DNA from: Paraburkholderia phenazinium
GTDB taxonomy: Bacteria; Pseudomonadota; Gammaproteobacteria; Burkholderiales; Burkholderiaceae
Length of the DNA: 64,000 nucleotides
Reading direction: 5' to 3'
Assembly: GCF_900100735.1 (NCBI RefSeq)
Contig: NZ_FNCJ01000027.1
Span: 16,672-80,671, forward strand
Part shown: positions 1 to 9,413 of the stretch, in pieces
How the letters are laid out: each line of letters starts with the position of its first letter
Position numbering within the stretch: position 1 is the stretch's first letter
Notes under the pieces: generated by a model
The model's input: only the letters and a program-made list of their open reading frames with translations
Told to the model about the DNA's origin: nothing
The model's database searches: none
Translations under genes and position numbers: made by a program

Positions 1-90
1 AACAACCTGAAGGGCGTGCGCGTGAAGTGGCGAGACTTGCTGGCGCGCTGGCGTGCGCCGCAGGACGGTCAGGCGCAACACGCCGCGTGA
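1..90 (+). CDS. C-terminal end of an unidentified protein (partial)
   Basis: Frame 1 is open from the left edge to a TGA at 88-90, giving a 29-residue basic tail (begins NNLKGVRVKWRDLLARW). It is followed about 110 bp later by a strong intrinsic terminator, which supports it being the true 3' end of a rightward gene. Too little is visible to name a family. Confidence 0.55.
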   Translation, partial: NNLKGVRVKWRDLLARWRAPQDGQAQHAA

Positions 91-198
91 TCGCGGCTTG
101 CCTGCCCGGCATGCAGGCAAGCCACGCTCCTGGTGATGCGACCGGAGGCCGGTTGCTGAACTGAGCGCTCGCAGATGATGTAGTAGATGCAAATGGAA

Positions 199-233
199 AA
201 GGCGACTGCCCGTAAGGACAGCCGCCTTTTTTT
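199..233 (+). terminator. Rho-independent terminator after the left-edge gene
   Basis: A GC-rich stem (AAGGCGACTGCC pairing with GGACAGCCGCCTT, one mismatch or bulge) is followed by seven T residues. Confidence 0.8.
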
Positions 234-276
234 GCCTGTGGCCCACGCGTATGGCTGATGCGTGAGAACGGGCGGT

Positions 277-640
277 ACTGCTACCACCACTACTACCACT
301 AACAACACCAACACTACTTACAGCGACTACAAACAACAAATTACAGCTACAACCTCTACTACATAGTACTGCTTACTACAACTTCACCCATCAACTACTC
401 ACAACACACTACTGACTACCCTTCACTTACAACTACTGCTACCTCAACCATCTACAACCAAAACCACCACTAACCATCAGAACTTCAACTGCATTTACTT
501 CAACTACCCACTACTCACCACAATACTGCTCACAACAACTACAACTACAACTTCAACTGCCTACTACCCTCAACCAACCACTTCAACACACACTTCAACT
601 GCTTCTACTACCCGCTACCCACTTACCACCACCTACAGAT
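277..640. repeat. G-depleted low-complexity tract (degenerate CTA/CAA/ACT)
   Basis: About 360 bp made almost only of A, C and T on the plus strand. I count about 15 G in the 340 bp from 301 to 640, where a genome of this composition should show near 100. The text is a degenerate mixture of ACT, CTA, AAC, CAA and TTC words with no fixed period. No credible gene is seen on either strand. It begins about 40 bp after a terminator and ends before the maeB terminator. Confidence 0.85.
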
Positions 641-890
641 ACCGCCACTACGAAACCGGATGAAGCGCTGAGCCTGGAACGCGTCGAAGCATGTCAGCCA
701 GAAGGGCGTCCCGTCGTCTATCGATGTGATGTGCCGCGCTTCAGAAGTAACTTTACAAATTCTCGACATCAGAACGAATAAGAGCATTCTTAAAGATCGC
801 GCATCCGCTTAAGACTCCATCTCGACATGCCTTCGACTGACCGTTGCCGACGCGTCAAAACGCACAAGACATCGAGCAACACGCGCACAT
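641..890. other. Intergenic, no gene seen
   Basis: The stretch between the low-complexity tract and the maeB terminator has normal base composition. The only long ORF across it is antisense to maeB and looks like a GC-rich shadow. I see no gene, repeat or RNA here. Confidence 0.5.
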
Positions 891-924
891 AAAAAAACGC
901 CACGGAATCGGCTTCCGTGGCGTT
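891..924 (-). terminator. Terminator of maeB
   Basis: A perfect 12-bp stem (AACGCCACGGAA with TTCCGTGGCGTT, loop TCGG). The plus strand has seven A on its left, so the minus-strand transcript ends in a U run. It lies about 60 bp beyond the maeB stop codon. Confidence 0.9.
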
Positions 925-981
925 TTACGTCCCATTGACGAGCGCCGCGTCGCGGCGCTGCATCAAGTACGACAGCGACAA

Positions 982-3264
982 TTACTGCGCGTTAGCCCGC
1001 ACCCGGGCATTCGCCGAAGCGACGGCCGTCATGTTGATGATCCGGCGCACGGTCGCAGCCGGCGTCAGGATATGCACCGGCTTCTCCGCGCCAAGCAGGA
1101 ACGGTCCGACCGTCACGCCTTCGCCGCCGATCATCTTCAGCAGGTTGTACGTGATGTTTGCGGCTTCCACGTTCGGCATGATCAGCAGGTTGGCTTCGCC
1201 CGTGAGCGTCGTGCCCGGGAACGCAGCCTTGCGGACCATCTCCGACAAGGCGGCGTCACCGTGCATTTCGCCATCGATCTCAAGACCCGGCGCGCGTTGC
1301 GCGATCAGCTTGCGCGCTTCCGCCATGCGTTGCGACGAAGCCGACGGCACGCTGCCGAAATTCGAGTTCGACAGCAGTGCGACCTTCGGCGTAATCCCGA
1401 ACTTCTCGATTTCGCGCGCGGCGAGCACGGTCATGTCGGCGAGCTGCTCCGCAGTTGGCACTTCGTTGATGTACGTATCGCAGATGAACAGGTTGCGGCC
1501 CGGCAGCATCAGCAGGTTCATCGCCGCCAGCGTCTCGACGTTTTCCGCCTTGCCCAGCACCTGCTCGACAAACTTCAGATGGCTCTGGTACGTGTCGATC
1601 ATCCCGCAGATCATGCCGTCCGCGTCGCCCACACGCACGAGGAGCGCACCAATCAGCGTGTTGAACTTGCGCAGCGCGGCCTTCGCGACTTCCGGCGTCA
1701 CGCCTTCACGCGCGCCGATCTCGTGATATTCCTGCCAGCACTTCTGGTAGCGCGGATCGTCTTCCGGATTGACGATCTCGAAGTCTTCGCCGCACTTGAG
1801 CTTCGAGCCCATCTTCTTCAGACGCATGTCGATCACTGCCGGACGGCCGACCAGAATCGGCTTGGCGATCTTCTCCAGCAGCACGAATTGCGCCGCGCGC
1901 AGCACGCGCTCGTCTTCACCTTCGGCAAACACGATGCGTGCCGGCGCCGACTTCGCCGCCGCGAACACCGGACGCATCACCATGCCGGTACGGTAGACGG
2001 TGGTGCCGAGTTCCTCGCGATACGCGTCCATGTCCTTGATCGGACGGGTCGCTACGCCCGAATCCATCGCCGCCTGCGCGACGGCCGGCGCGATCTTGAT
2101 GATCAGGCGCGGGTCGAACGGCTTCGGGATCAGGTAGTCCGGGCCGAATTCGAGCGTGTGGCCTTCGTAGGCCTTCGCCACTTCATCGCCCTGGTCGGTT
2201 TCTTCGGCCAGTTCCGCAATGGCGCGCACGCAGGCGAGCTTCATTTCTTCCGTGATCGTCGTCGCGCCCACGTCGAGTGCGCCGCGGAAGATGAACGGGA
2301 AGCACAGCACGTTGTTGACCTGGTTCGGATAATCCGAACGGCCCGTGGCAATGATCGCGTCCGGGCGCACCTTCTTCGCTTCTTCCGGGCGGATTTCCGG
2401 TTCCGGGTTAGCCAGCGCAAGGATCAGCGGCTGGGTGCCCATTTCCACGACCATTTCCGGCTTCAGCACGCCGGCGCTCGAGCAGCCGAGAAACACGTCG
2501 GCGCCGCGGATCGCGTCGCCCAGCGTACGCGCGTCGGTGTTCGCCGCGTAGCGTTCCTTCGACGGGTCGAGATTGCCGCGGCCTTCGTAGATCACGCCCT
2601 TCGAATCGGCGACCAGCACGTTCTTCTTCGACAGGCCCAGGTGCACCAGCAGGTCCAGACAGGCAATCGCCGCGGCGCCCGCGCCCGAGCAGACCAGCTT
2701 CACTTCGTCGAGCTTCTTGCCGACCACTTTCAGGCCGTTCAGGATAGCCGCGGACGCGATGATCGCGGTGCCGTGCTGGTCATCGTGGAAGACCGGAATC
2801 TTCATGCGCTCGCGCAGCTTCTTCTCGATGTAGAAGCATTCCGGCGCCTTGATGTCTTCGAGGTTGATGCCGCCCAAGGTCGGCTCGAGCATCGCGATCG
2901 CATCGACCAGCTTGTCCGGATCGGTCTCGGACAGTTCGATATCGAACACGTCGATGCCGGCAAACTTCTTGAACAGACACCCCTTGCCTTCCATCACGGG
3001 CTTGGCGGCGAGCGGTCCAATGTTGCCGAGACCGAGCACGGCCGTGCCGTTCGTGATCACGCCGACGAGGTTGCCACGCGAGGTGTACTTCTGTGCGTCG
3101 AGCGGCTCATCGAAGATCGCCATGCAGGCTGCGGCGACACCCGGCGAGTACGCGAGCGAGAGGTCGAGCTGGTTCGATAGCGGCTTGGTCGGTGTGACCG
3201 AGATCTTGCCGGGCTTCGGATTCTGGTGATACGCGAGAGCGCTTTGCTTCAGTTGTTCGTCCAT
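982..3264 (-). CDS. maeB: NADP-dependent malic enzyme with phosphotransacetylase-like domain
   Basis: Decarboxylates malate to pyruvate with NADP reduction, supplying NADPH and pyruvate from the TCA cycle. About residues 1-430 are the malic-enzyme part (N-terminal SLAYSPGVAAAC; nucleotide-binding VCSGAGAAAIACLDLL; PEPEIRPEEA). Residues 440-760 resemble phosphate acetyltransferase (FAEGEDERVLRAA, then GDAALSEMVR), the usual regulatory tail of the long MaeB form. The length of 760 residues fits. I start at the ATG of MDEQLKQSALAYH; the open frame runs 38 codons further upstream, but that part is not family-like. Leftward transcription ends at the 891-924 hairpin. Confidence 0.95.
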   Translation of the reverse strand: MDEQLKQSALAYHQNPKPGKISVTPTKPLSNQLDLSLAYSPGVAAACMAIFDEPLDAQKYTSRGNLVGVITNGTAVLGLGNIGPLAAKPVMEGKGCLFKKFAGIDVFDIELSETDPDKLVDAIAMLEPTLGGINLEDIKAPECFYIEKKLRERMKIPVFHDDQHGTAIIASAAILNGLKVVGKKLDEVKLVCSGAGAAAIACLDLLVHLGLSKKNVLVADSKGVIYEGRGNLDPSKERYAANTDARTLGDAIRGADVFLGCSSAGVLKPEMVVEMGTQPLILALANPEPEIRPEEAKKVRPDAIIATGRSDYPNQVNNVLCFPFIFRGALDVGATTITEEMKLACVRAIAELAEETDQGDEVAKAYEGHTLEFGPDYLIPKPFDPRLIIKIAPAVAQAAMDSGVATRPIKDMDAYREELGTTVYRTGMVMRPVFAAAKSAPARIVFAEGEDERVLRAAQFVLLEKIAKPILVGRPAVIDMRLKKMGSKLKCGEDFEIVNPEDDPRYQKCWQEYHEIGAREGVTPEVAKAALRKFNTLIGALLVRVGDADGMICGMIDTYQSHLKFVEQVLGKAENVETLAAMNLLMLPGRNLFICDTYINEVPTAEQLADMTVLAAREIEKFGITPKVALLSNSNFGSVPSASSQRMAEARKLIAQRAPGLEIDGEMHGDAALSEMVRKAAFPGTTLTGEANLLIMPNVEAANITYNLLKMIGGEGVTVGPFLLGAEKPVHILTPAATVRRIINMTAVASANARVRANAQ

Positions 3265-3594
3265 TTTCTGGCCTGCGAGACGTGAGTAATTGGGCGCGGC
3301 CCGCTTTGGGCCCGGCTCATGGTGCCGAGTGCCTCGCTTGCATGGATCGAATGGGTAATCGACTGCAGTGGTTTTCATCTGCGCCGGTTAGGCGCAGCGT
3401 CGAACCTGAGCGGTTGGCAGACGGTGCAGAGCTTTTGCGGGGGAGTTAGTGTACACCCCGCATGGGTCATTACGCGTAGCCTTTAGAGCCGCTAACCATC
3501 GGCGAAACAAGGACTTGCTATGCTGCGGCGCGTCATTGTGTAGCAGCGCCCAAAGCACCTCGCCTGAGTTCGCAGGACCGCGAAGCGCCTCAGG

Positions 3595-4860
3595 TCAATC
3601 CAGCGCAGCGCCACGGCGTTCGGGGATCAGGAACAGCGTCGTGAGAATGTCGAGCAGATAGATCGAGGCGAGCAGCGCGAGCGCGGCGCCGAACGAAAAA
3701 CGTGCCGCCAGCGCGCCAACCGCGACCGGGCCGAAACCACCCACCGCGCGGCCAATGTTGAACAGCACGTTTTGCGCGGTAGCCCGTGCCTCCGTGGGAT
3801 ACAGTTCGGAGATCAGCGCGCCGTAGCCGCCGATCATGCCGTTGACGAACACACCCATCACGGCCCCGCCGATCAGCAGCGCGAATGGCGTACTCAGATG
3901 CGCATAGACAAACACCATCACCACCGCGCCGGCCTGGTAGAACAGGAAGGTCGGCTTGCGGCCGAAGCGGTCCGCGGCGATGCCGAACAACCAGATGCCG
4001 AGGGCCATGCCGAGAACGGTTGCGGAGGTCCACAAACCGGACTTGGTCAGCGAATAGCCAAAGGTCTTCGACAGATAGCTCGGCAGCCAGATCATCAGGC
4101 CGTAGTAGCCGAAGTTCTGCACGGAACAGAGAATCGCCACGCCGACGCTGGCGCGCGTGGTGCGCGCATCGGCAATCAGGCGCCGCAACGGCAGCTTGCG
4201 CGCGCCCGTATCTTGCCCGGCGCGCTTTAGTTGCCGCGCATGTTCCGCACGCTCGACGAACAGCGCCGGTTCCTCGACTTGCCGCCGCACGATGAACGAC
4301 ACCACCGCCGGCACCAGTCCGAGCGCAAACATGCCGCGCCAGCCAATCACCGGCAACAGCAGCGGCGTGAGCAACGCGGCGGCCAGCACGCCGAGTTGCC
4401 AGCCCAGCCCCACATACGACGAAACCCTCGCTCGCTTTGCGGCCGGCCAAGCCTCCGCGACCAGCGTCATGCCGATGCCGAACTCGCCGCCGAGTCCAAG
4501 CCCGGCAATCGTCCGGTAAGCCAGCAGGTCCGAGTAGCCCTGTGCCAGCGCGCACAACCCCGTGAACACCGCGAAGATCAGGATGGTCCACGTGAGCATG
4601 CGCACCCGGCCGAAATAGTCGCTCAACACGCCGAACACGATGCCGCCCGCCACGGCCCCAATCAGCGTCCAGGTGACGAGCGAGCCGGCCTGGGTGGACG
4701 ACAGGTGCAGGTCGACGGCAATCACCGGCAGCATGAAACCGAGGATCAGCAGGTCGAAGCCGTCCATCGCATAGCCGAGCACCGCGGCGAGCAGCGCCCG
4801 GCCGGCGTAGCCGCGCTGCGCGGAGGCGCGGGAGGACGTGGAGGAAGAGGCGACAGTCAT
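3595..4860 (-). CDS. Major facilitator superfamily transporter
   Basis: About 421 residues with the spacing of twelve membrane helices. MFS motifs are visible: GVLSDYFGRVRML in the loop between helices 2 and 3, and its repeat AADRFGRKPTF in the second half. GYAMDGFDLLILGF in helix 1 resembles the aromatic-acid/H+ symporter and sialate-type carriers, so an organic-anion substrate is plausible but not shown. The start is taken at MTVASSS; another ATG lies three codons upstream. The upstream part of the frame is GC-rich non-family sequence. Divergent from pyrE. Confidence 0.85.
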   Translation of the reverse strand: MTVASSSTSSRASAQRGYAGRALLAAVLGYAMDGFDLLILGFMLPVIAVDLHLSSTQAGSLVTWTLIGAVAGGIVFGVLSDYFGRVRMLTWTILIFAVFTGLCALAQGYSDLLAYRTIAGLGLGGEFGIGMTLVAEAWPAAKRARVSSYVGLGWQLGVLAAALLTPLLLPVIGWRGMFALGLVPAVVSFIVRRQVEEPALFVERAEHARQLKRAGQDTGARKLPLRRLIADARTTRASVGVAILCSVQNFGYYGLMIWLPSYLSKTFGYSLTKSGLWTSATVLGMALGIWLFGIAADRFGRKPTFLFYQAGAVVMVFVYAHLSTPFALLIGGAVMGVFVNGMIGGYGALISELYPTEARATAQNVLFNIGRAVGGFGPVAVGALAARFSFGAALALLASIYLLDILTTLFLIPERRGAALD

Positions 4861-5295
4861 CGAAAGCATCCCGTAGGGCGCGGCCACGCTGACGAGATCG
4901 GCGCCGGGGCCGCCCGGCCCTGAAAATTCGCGTGAGTGTAATCGGCGCCCGCGTGGGCCACAAGCAAACCAAAAAGGCCACCGCCGCGCACAGTGCGGCG
5001 CCCCGCCGGCCCAAGGCCCGCGCCTGCGCCGGCCCGTCCCCTGCGCCCTGCCCCAGCGCCGTGCCCGCCCCGCGGTCTCGCCGCCGCTATCGCCGTCATC
5101 ACGGGTTTTCACGCACGACAGCCTCCTCGGAAGTGTCCGAATCGGGTAAAATATCGGGCTACGCGCGTAGCAAACCCGGCCTGCACTCCACTGACCGGCT
5201 ACGTATTCCGCCCATCAGGCGCGGAATACCCCGCTTGCTGCGCCACCGGGCCCTATGCGCCCGCGCCCTCCCCGCTCTCACCCAAGGATCCGCCC
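4861..5295. promoter_or_regulatory. Divergent MFS/pyrE intergenic region
   Basis: About 435 bp without a convincing gene. Most of it is very GC-rich, but a TAAAAT hexamer sits near 5146-5151 and could be the -10 element of pyrE, leaving a leader of about 140 nt. I saw no clear attenuator hairpin before the pyrE ATG. Confidence 0.35.
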
Positions 5296-5982
5296 ATGAC
5301 AGGCTTCGATCGCCAGACGATCTCCGACACGACCGCCAAGATGCTGCTGGAAGTGCAAGCAGTTCACTTCAACGCGGAAAAACCGTACATCTTCACGTCC
5401 GGCTGGGCGAGCCCGGTGTATATCGACTGCCGCAAGCTGATCTCGTATCCGCGCGTGCGCCGTGGCCTGATGGAAATGGCCGAGGCCACCATCCTGCGCG
5501 ATGTCGGCTACGAGCAGATCGACGCGGTCGCCGGTGGCGAAACCGCCGGCATCCCGTTCGCGGCATGGCTCTCCGACCGCCTGATGGTGCCGATGCAATA
5601 CGTGCGCAAGAAGCCGAAGGGTTTCGGCCGTAACGCGCAGATCGAAGGCCTGCTGACCGAAGGCCAGCGCGTCCTGCTGGTGGAGGACCTGACCACCGAC
5701 AGCCGCAGCAAGATCAACTTCATCAACGCGCTGCGCACCGCCGGCGCGACGGTGAACCACTGCTTCGTGCTGTTCCACTACAACATCTTCAAGGAAAGCG
5801 TGTCGGTGCTGAAAGACATCGACGTCGATCTGCACGCGCTTGCCACGTGGTGGGATGTGCTGCGCGTCGCTAAGGAAAACGGCTACTTCGACACGAAGAC
5901 GCTCGACGAAGTCGAGAAATTCCTGCACGCACCGGCTGAGTGGTCGGCTGCGCACGGCGGCGCGACGTCGTCGCCGCAGTAA
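5296..5982 (+). CDS. pyrE: Orotate phosphoribosyltransferase
   Basis: Transfers phosphoribose from PRPP to orotate to make OMP, the fifth step of UMP synthesis. The type-I PRTase PRPP loop is present as VLLVEDLTTDSRSK. Other family segments are FTSGWASPVYIDCRKLISYP near the N terminus and AGGETAGIPFAAWLSD. The length of 228 residues is normal. The frame is open upstream into the intergenic region; the start at MTGFDRQ is the family-like one. It stands alone and ends before a perfect bidirectional hairpin. Confidence 0.95.
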   Translation: MTGFDRQTISDTTAKMLLEVQAVHFNAEKPYIFTSGWASPVYIDCRKLISYPRVRRGLMEMAEATILRDVGYEQIDAVAGGETAGIPFAAWLSDRLMVPMQYVRKKPKGFGRNAQIEGLLTEGQRVLLVEDLTTDSRSKINFINALRTAGATVNHCFVLFHYNIFKESVSVLKDIDVDLHALATWWDVLRVAKENGYFDTKTLDEVEKFLHAPAEWSAAHGGATSSPQ

Positions 5983-6065
5983 GCGCGCGGTTTGCACTCA
6001 AGCATGCTGGGTACAACCGCAGCTTAGGCCATATGCTCCGGTCTTAGCCCACGCGGCTGTTCAGT

Positions 6066-6105
6066 AAAAAGGGCTGCCTGTCCACAAGACAGGCAGCCCT
6101 TTTTT
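6066..6105. terminator. Bidirectional terminator between pyrE and the response regulator
   Basis: A perfect 14-bp stem (AAGGGCTGCCTGTC / GACAGGCAGCCCTT) around a CACAA loop, with A residues on the left and T residues on the right. It can serve both converging genes. Confidence 0.9.
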
Positions 6106-6135
6106 ATGCTGCAGACTTACCGAAGCGCAGCAGCG

Positions 6136-6825
6136 CTATGACGGATCGCCCAACTCCCCGGCGGAGCTCGACGACAGATTCGACAGACCATTGCTCTGTG
6201 CATATTGAAACAGCTCGGAATCGCGATCAAGGCCGAGCTTGCGCATAGCGGTGTTCTTCTGCGTACTGATGGTCTTGATGCTGCGGTTCAACTGCTCCGA
6301 GATTTCCTTGATCGTCATGCCGGAGACGAACAGCCGCACCACCTCCAGTTCGCGCTTCGACAGGATCACCTCGTCGCTCTTACCGCCTGCATTCATGCGC
6401 AGCGTCTCGAGCGAGGCTTTGACCGACGGGCTCATGTATTCGAGATTGCGGCTGACGTGCTGAACCGCGAGCCCGATATGGCTCAGATCGTCCGCCTTGT
6501 TGACCACCGAGTTCACCCCGAGCTCGCTCAGCCGCTTGAGCAGCGCGGCATTCTCGAGCATCGTCAGAACGACGATAGGCAGATTGGGGAAATTGCGCCG
6601 TAAATAGCCGATCAGCGGCAGACCATCGCCGTACTGCCCGCCGGGCATTGCGAGGTCGGTCACCAGCACGTCGCAAGGAACGGTCTGCAAGACTTTGATG
6701 AGTTCCGTTGACTGGCGTGCGCGCGCAACCACCTCGATGCCGGGAAACTTGAGCAGCGCGTGCTCCGCGCCGAACAAAATCACCGGATGGTCATCGGCCA
6801 CGACGACCCTGACTGGATCTGGCAT
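6136..6825 (-). CDS. LuxR/NarL-family response regulator
   Basis: 229 residues. The N-terminal receiver domain has acidic VVADDHP, the phospho-acceptor Asp in VLVTDLAMPGG and the switch Thr in VVLTM. The C-terminal GerE-type helix-turn-helix is LSKRELEVVRLFVSGMTIKE followed by SIKTISTQKNTAMRKLG. The overall layout resembles RcsB/BvgA-type regulators. No histidine kinase is adjacent, so the partner is unknown. Starting at MPDPVRVVVADDHP leaves a normal N terminus; an in-frame ATG eight codons upstream is less likely. Confidence 0.9.
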   Translation of the reverse strand: MPDPVRVVVADDHPVILFGAEHALLKFPGIEVVARARQSTELIKVLQTVPCDVLVTDLAMPGGQYGDGLPLIGYLRRNFPNLPIVVLTMLENAALLKRLSELGVNSVVNKADDLSHIGLAVQHVSRNLEYMSPSVKASLETLRMNAGGKSDEVILSKRELEVVRLFVSGMTIKEISEQLNRSIKTISTQKNTAMRKLGLDRDSELFQYAQSNGLSNLSSSSAGELGDPS

Positions 6826-7148
6826 TGCTCTCCCTTCGCCTGATGACACGCTCTCCGAAACTTCAGCTATGCATCATTCTAAAATTCTGGGTTCTAAATG
6901 GGGACTGCTTGCGTCTCGATGACGGGCGCAATTCATCCGACTATAGCCGATTTCACCGTGCCACGGCCTGTCAGAGCGCACCTCCAAGCCCGCATAGCGC
7001 AAATGTTAATCTTGATTCGACCTCGGGTGACAAAATAGGGACAATAATGAACGTGAGGATGACCGTTCACGATCCCTGCGCAAGAACCTTGCATAGGACC
7101 GGAGTAAGTGCCCAGCACTAAGTCCGTTCGACAATGGAGAATCGGCAC
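6826..7148. other. Divergent intergenic region, no gene seen
   Basis: About 320 bp between the leftward response regulator and the rightward PEBP gene. It is more AT-rich than its neighbours and presumably holds both promoters, but I could not pick out convincing -35/-10 pairs. Confidence 0.4.
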
Positions 7149-7751
7149 ATGCGCCCGCGTTGCCTGGTCGTTTCGCTTACTTCGCCCCGCTCCCGAATAT
7201 CGCCTTTTGCCATCGCGACGCTCAGTCTCGCGCTCACGGTCATCCACGGGCCGCGCGCGCTCGCCGAGGGGCCGTTTGCGCTCACGAGCACGAGCTTCCA
7301 TGATGGCGGCAACGTCGACGCCGCCCAGGTTTTCGACCAGGACGATTGCAAGGGCTCGAACCGTTCGCCCGAGCTTTCCTGGCACGATGCGCCGGCCGGC
7401 ACCCGCAGTTTTGCCGTGACCGTATTCGATCCGGATGCGCCGGGCCCTGGCTGGTGGCACTGGGCCGTCGCGCAGATCCCTGCCAATGTCACCCGCTTAC
7501 CCGAAAATGCCAGCGCTTCGGGCTATCTGAAGAAGCTCGGCGCCGTCGAAGCCCGTAACGACTTCGATATCGACGGCTATGGCGGCCCGTGTCCGCCAGC
7601 CGGCAAGCCGCATCGCTACGTCATCACCGTGTATGCGCTGAACACCACCGATCTACGGCTCGCCCAGGGCCGGCCGGCACTCATGTTCGATCACGAGATC
7701 GGCACGGCGACCCTCGGCACGGCGCGCATGGTAGTGAACTACGGCCGCTAG
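7149..7751 (+). CDS. YbhB/YbcL-type phosphatidylethanolamine-binding protein, exported
   Basis: 200 residues: a long N-terminal signal segment ending near ALTVIHGPRALAEG, then a PEBP/Raf-kinase-inhibitor-like fold. Family motifs are SPELSWHDAPAGTRSFAV, the ligand-site DPDAPGPGWWHWAVAQIP, and GGPCPPAGKPHRYVITVYAL. Bacterial members have no settled function. The start at 7149 has GGAGA nine bases upstream; an ATG five codons earlier lacks this. Confidence 0.85.
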   Translation: MRPRCLVVSLTSPRSRISPFAIATLSLALTVIHGPRALAEGPFALTSTSFHDGGNVDAAQVFDQDDCKGSNRSPELSWHDAPAGTRSFAVTVFDPDAPGPGWWHWAVAQIPANVTRLPENASASGYLKKLGAVEARNDFDIDGYGGPCPPAGKPHRYVITVYALNTTDLRLAQGRPALMFDHEIGTATLGTARMVVNYGR

Positions 7752-7977
7752 GACGCGCAACGGTCCGCGCCGGCTTCCGGGCGCGCTCCCGCCCCCGCAT
7801 CGGCCAACCCACCGTCAACGGATGGCATCTGCAGCATAAAAGCGTCATCGCACTGTCATTTAGACGGCGCAAGGTCGATTTTCATCGATGTTTGCGCACG
7901 CATGCCGTCATCCGGTCTTAAAATGACGTTCCGGCGCACTGCAGCGCCTCCGTATTCCCGTAGCCAGTGAGAGTGAG

Positions 7978-8925
7978 ATGAGCACGAAAGTATTTGTCGA
8001 CGGACAGGAAGGCACGACCGGCCTGAAGATTTTCGAATACCTGTCGCAACGCGCCGACGTAGAGATCCTGCGTATCGAAGAAGCGAAGCGCAAGGACATC
8101 GAGGAACGCCGTCGTCTCATCAACGCATCGGACGTCACGTTCCTGTGCTTGCCGGATGTCGCCTCGCGCGAATCGGCTTCGCTCGTCGAGAACGACCGCA
8201 CTGTGCTGATCGACGCGAGCACGGCGTTTCGCACCAGTGCGGACTGGGCCTACGGTCTGCCGGAACTGGCTCACTCGCAACGCGAACGGCTGCGCACCGC
8301 CAGGCGCATCGCCGTGCCGGGCTGTCACGCGTCGGCCTTCGTGCTGGCCATGCGCCCGCTCGTCGAAGCAGGCGTGGTCGCAGCGGACTTCGCCGCGCAC
8401 AGCTACTCGATCACCGGCTACAGCGGCGGCGGCAAGAAGATGATTGCCGACTACGAAGCGGGCGGTAACGACCGCCTGAAGAGCCCGCGCCCCTATGCGC
8501 TGGGTCTCACGCACAAGCACCTGCCGGAAATGGCGGCTCATACCGGCCTGAACTCGGCGCCGGTATTCACGCCGATCGTCGGCCCCTTCTACAAGGGTCT
8601 CGCTGTCACGACCTACTTCTCGCCGAGCCAGCTGGCGAAGAAGGCCACGCCGCAAGACGTGCTGGCCCTGTTCGCCGAATACTACGCGGGCGAAGCATTC
8701 GTGCGCGTAGCCCCGTTCAATGCTGAAGCGAACCTCGACGACGGCTTCTTCGACGTGCAGGCGAACAACGATACCAATCGCGTCGACCTGTTCGTGTTCG
8801 GCAACGAAGAGCGCTTCGTCACCGTCGCGCGTCTCGACAACCTGGGCAAGGGCGCATCGGGCGCCGCCATCCAGTGCATGAACCTCGCGATCGGCACGGC
8901 CGAAGACTGCGGATTGAAACGCTAA
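7978..8925 (+). CDS. argC: N-acetyl-gamma-glutamyl-phosphate reductase, type 2
   Basis: Reduces N-acetylglutamyl phosphate to the semialdehyde in arginine synthesis. The N terminus VFVDGQEGTTGLKIFEYL is the nucleotide-binding loop of the short ArgC class. The catalytic cysteine lies in RIAVPGCHASAFV, and SITGYSGGGKKMI is a conserved family block. At 315 residues it matches type 2, not the longer type 1. It stands alone, without other arg genes, and is followed by a clear terminator. Confidence 0.93.
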   Translation: MSTKVFVDGQEGTTGLKIFEYLSQRADVEILRIEEAKRKDIEERRRLINASDVTFLCLPDVASRESASLVENDRTVLIDASTAFRTSADWAYGLPELAHSQRERLRTARRIAVPGCHASAFVLAMRPLVEAGVVAADFAAHSYSITGYSGGGKKMIADYEAGGNDRLKSPRPYALGLTHKHLPEMAAHTGLNSAPVFTPIVGPFYKGLAVTTYFSPSQLAKKATPQDVLALFAEYYAGEAFVRVAPFNAEANLDDGFFDVQANNDTNRVDLFVFGNEERFVTVARLDNLGKGASGAAIQCMNLAIGTAEDCGLKR

Positions 8926-8964
8926 CGCCCTCCCGCCGGACGGCGCATTGCCGTCCTTCAGCAT

Positions 8965-8996
8965 AAAAAGCCGGTTTTCATAAGCCGGCTTTTTTT
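8965..8996 (+). terminator. Terminator after argC
   Basis: AAAGCCGG and CCGGCTTT pair around a ten-base loop and are followed by a T run. Confidence 0.85.
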
Positions 8997-9000
8997 GTTT

Positions 9001-9413
9001 CAAATGCGCGCTTGAAAAGTTTCATTGCGCATACCTAATAAGTATTAATCCCAATTACTTCCAAACAGAAACTCGCCGTTATTCACCAATCGGTAAATCG
9101 TGCACCAGCGCGATTCGATGTGCATAGATTGCAGCCTAGGGAAACACCCGATTTTTTGGCGAACGGTCGTTCGCAGATGATAGAGCCATTTTGCCCTGAG
9201 CCTTGACTGGCAAGCGTGTGCGGCAAAGCAACGTTGCCGCCCCTACTATTGAAAATTCGTTTTCTGTTTAAAAGGCTCGCCAACCTCGCAGTAGCCTGAG
9301 TCGCGCGTTTCCAAAGCTGTTTGAATCGACCTTTTTAGACGGTTCTGTCAATTGACACGCCTTAATCGTGCAGCGAAATTACTTCGCACAATTACAGAAA
9401 GGGAGACAGCAGC
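9001..9413. promoter_or_regulatory. AT-rich regulatory region ahead of the lipoprotein genes
   Basis: About 410 bp with no gene, clearly less GC-rich than its flanks. It contains a perfect 16-bp palindrome (9159-9174, GCGAACGGTCGTTCGC) of the kind bound by dimeric TetR-like repressors. A GGGAGA ribosome binding site lies just before the ATG at 9414. The promoter itself was not located. Confidence 0.5.

Noticed and set aside
844..3180. 778-codon rightward ORF antisense to maeB
   Set aside because: Arg/His-rich composition typical of a GC-rich shadow frame, with no motifs, opposite a well-defined enzyme gene.
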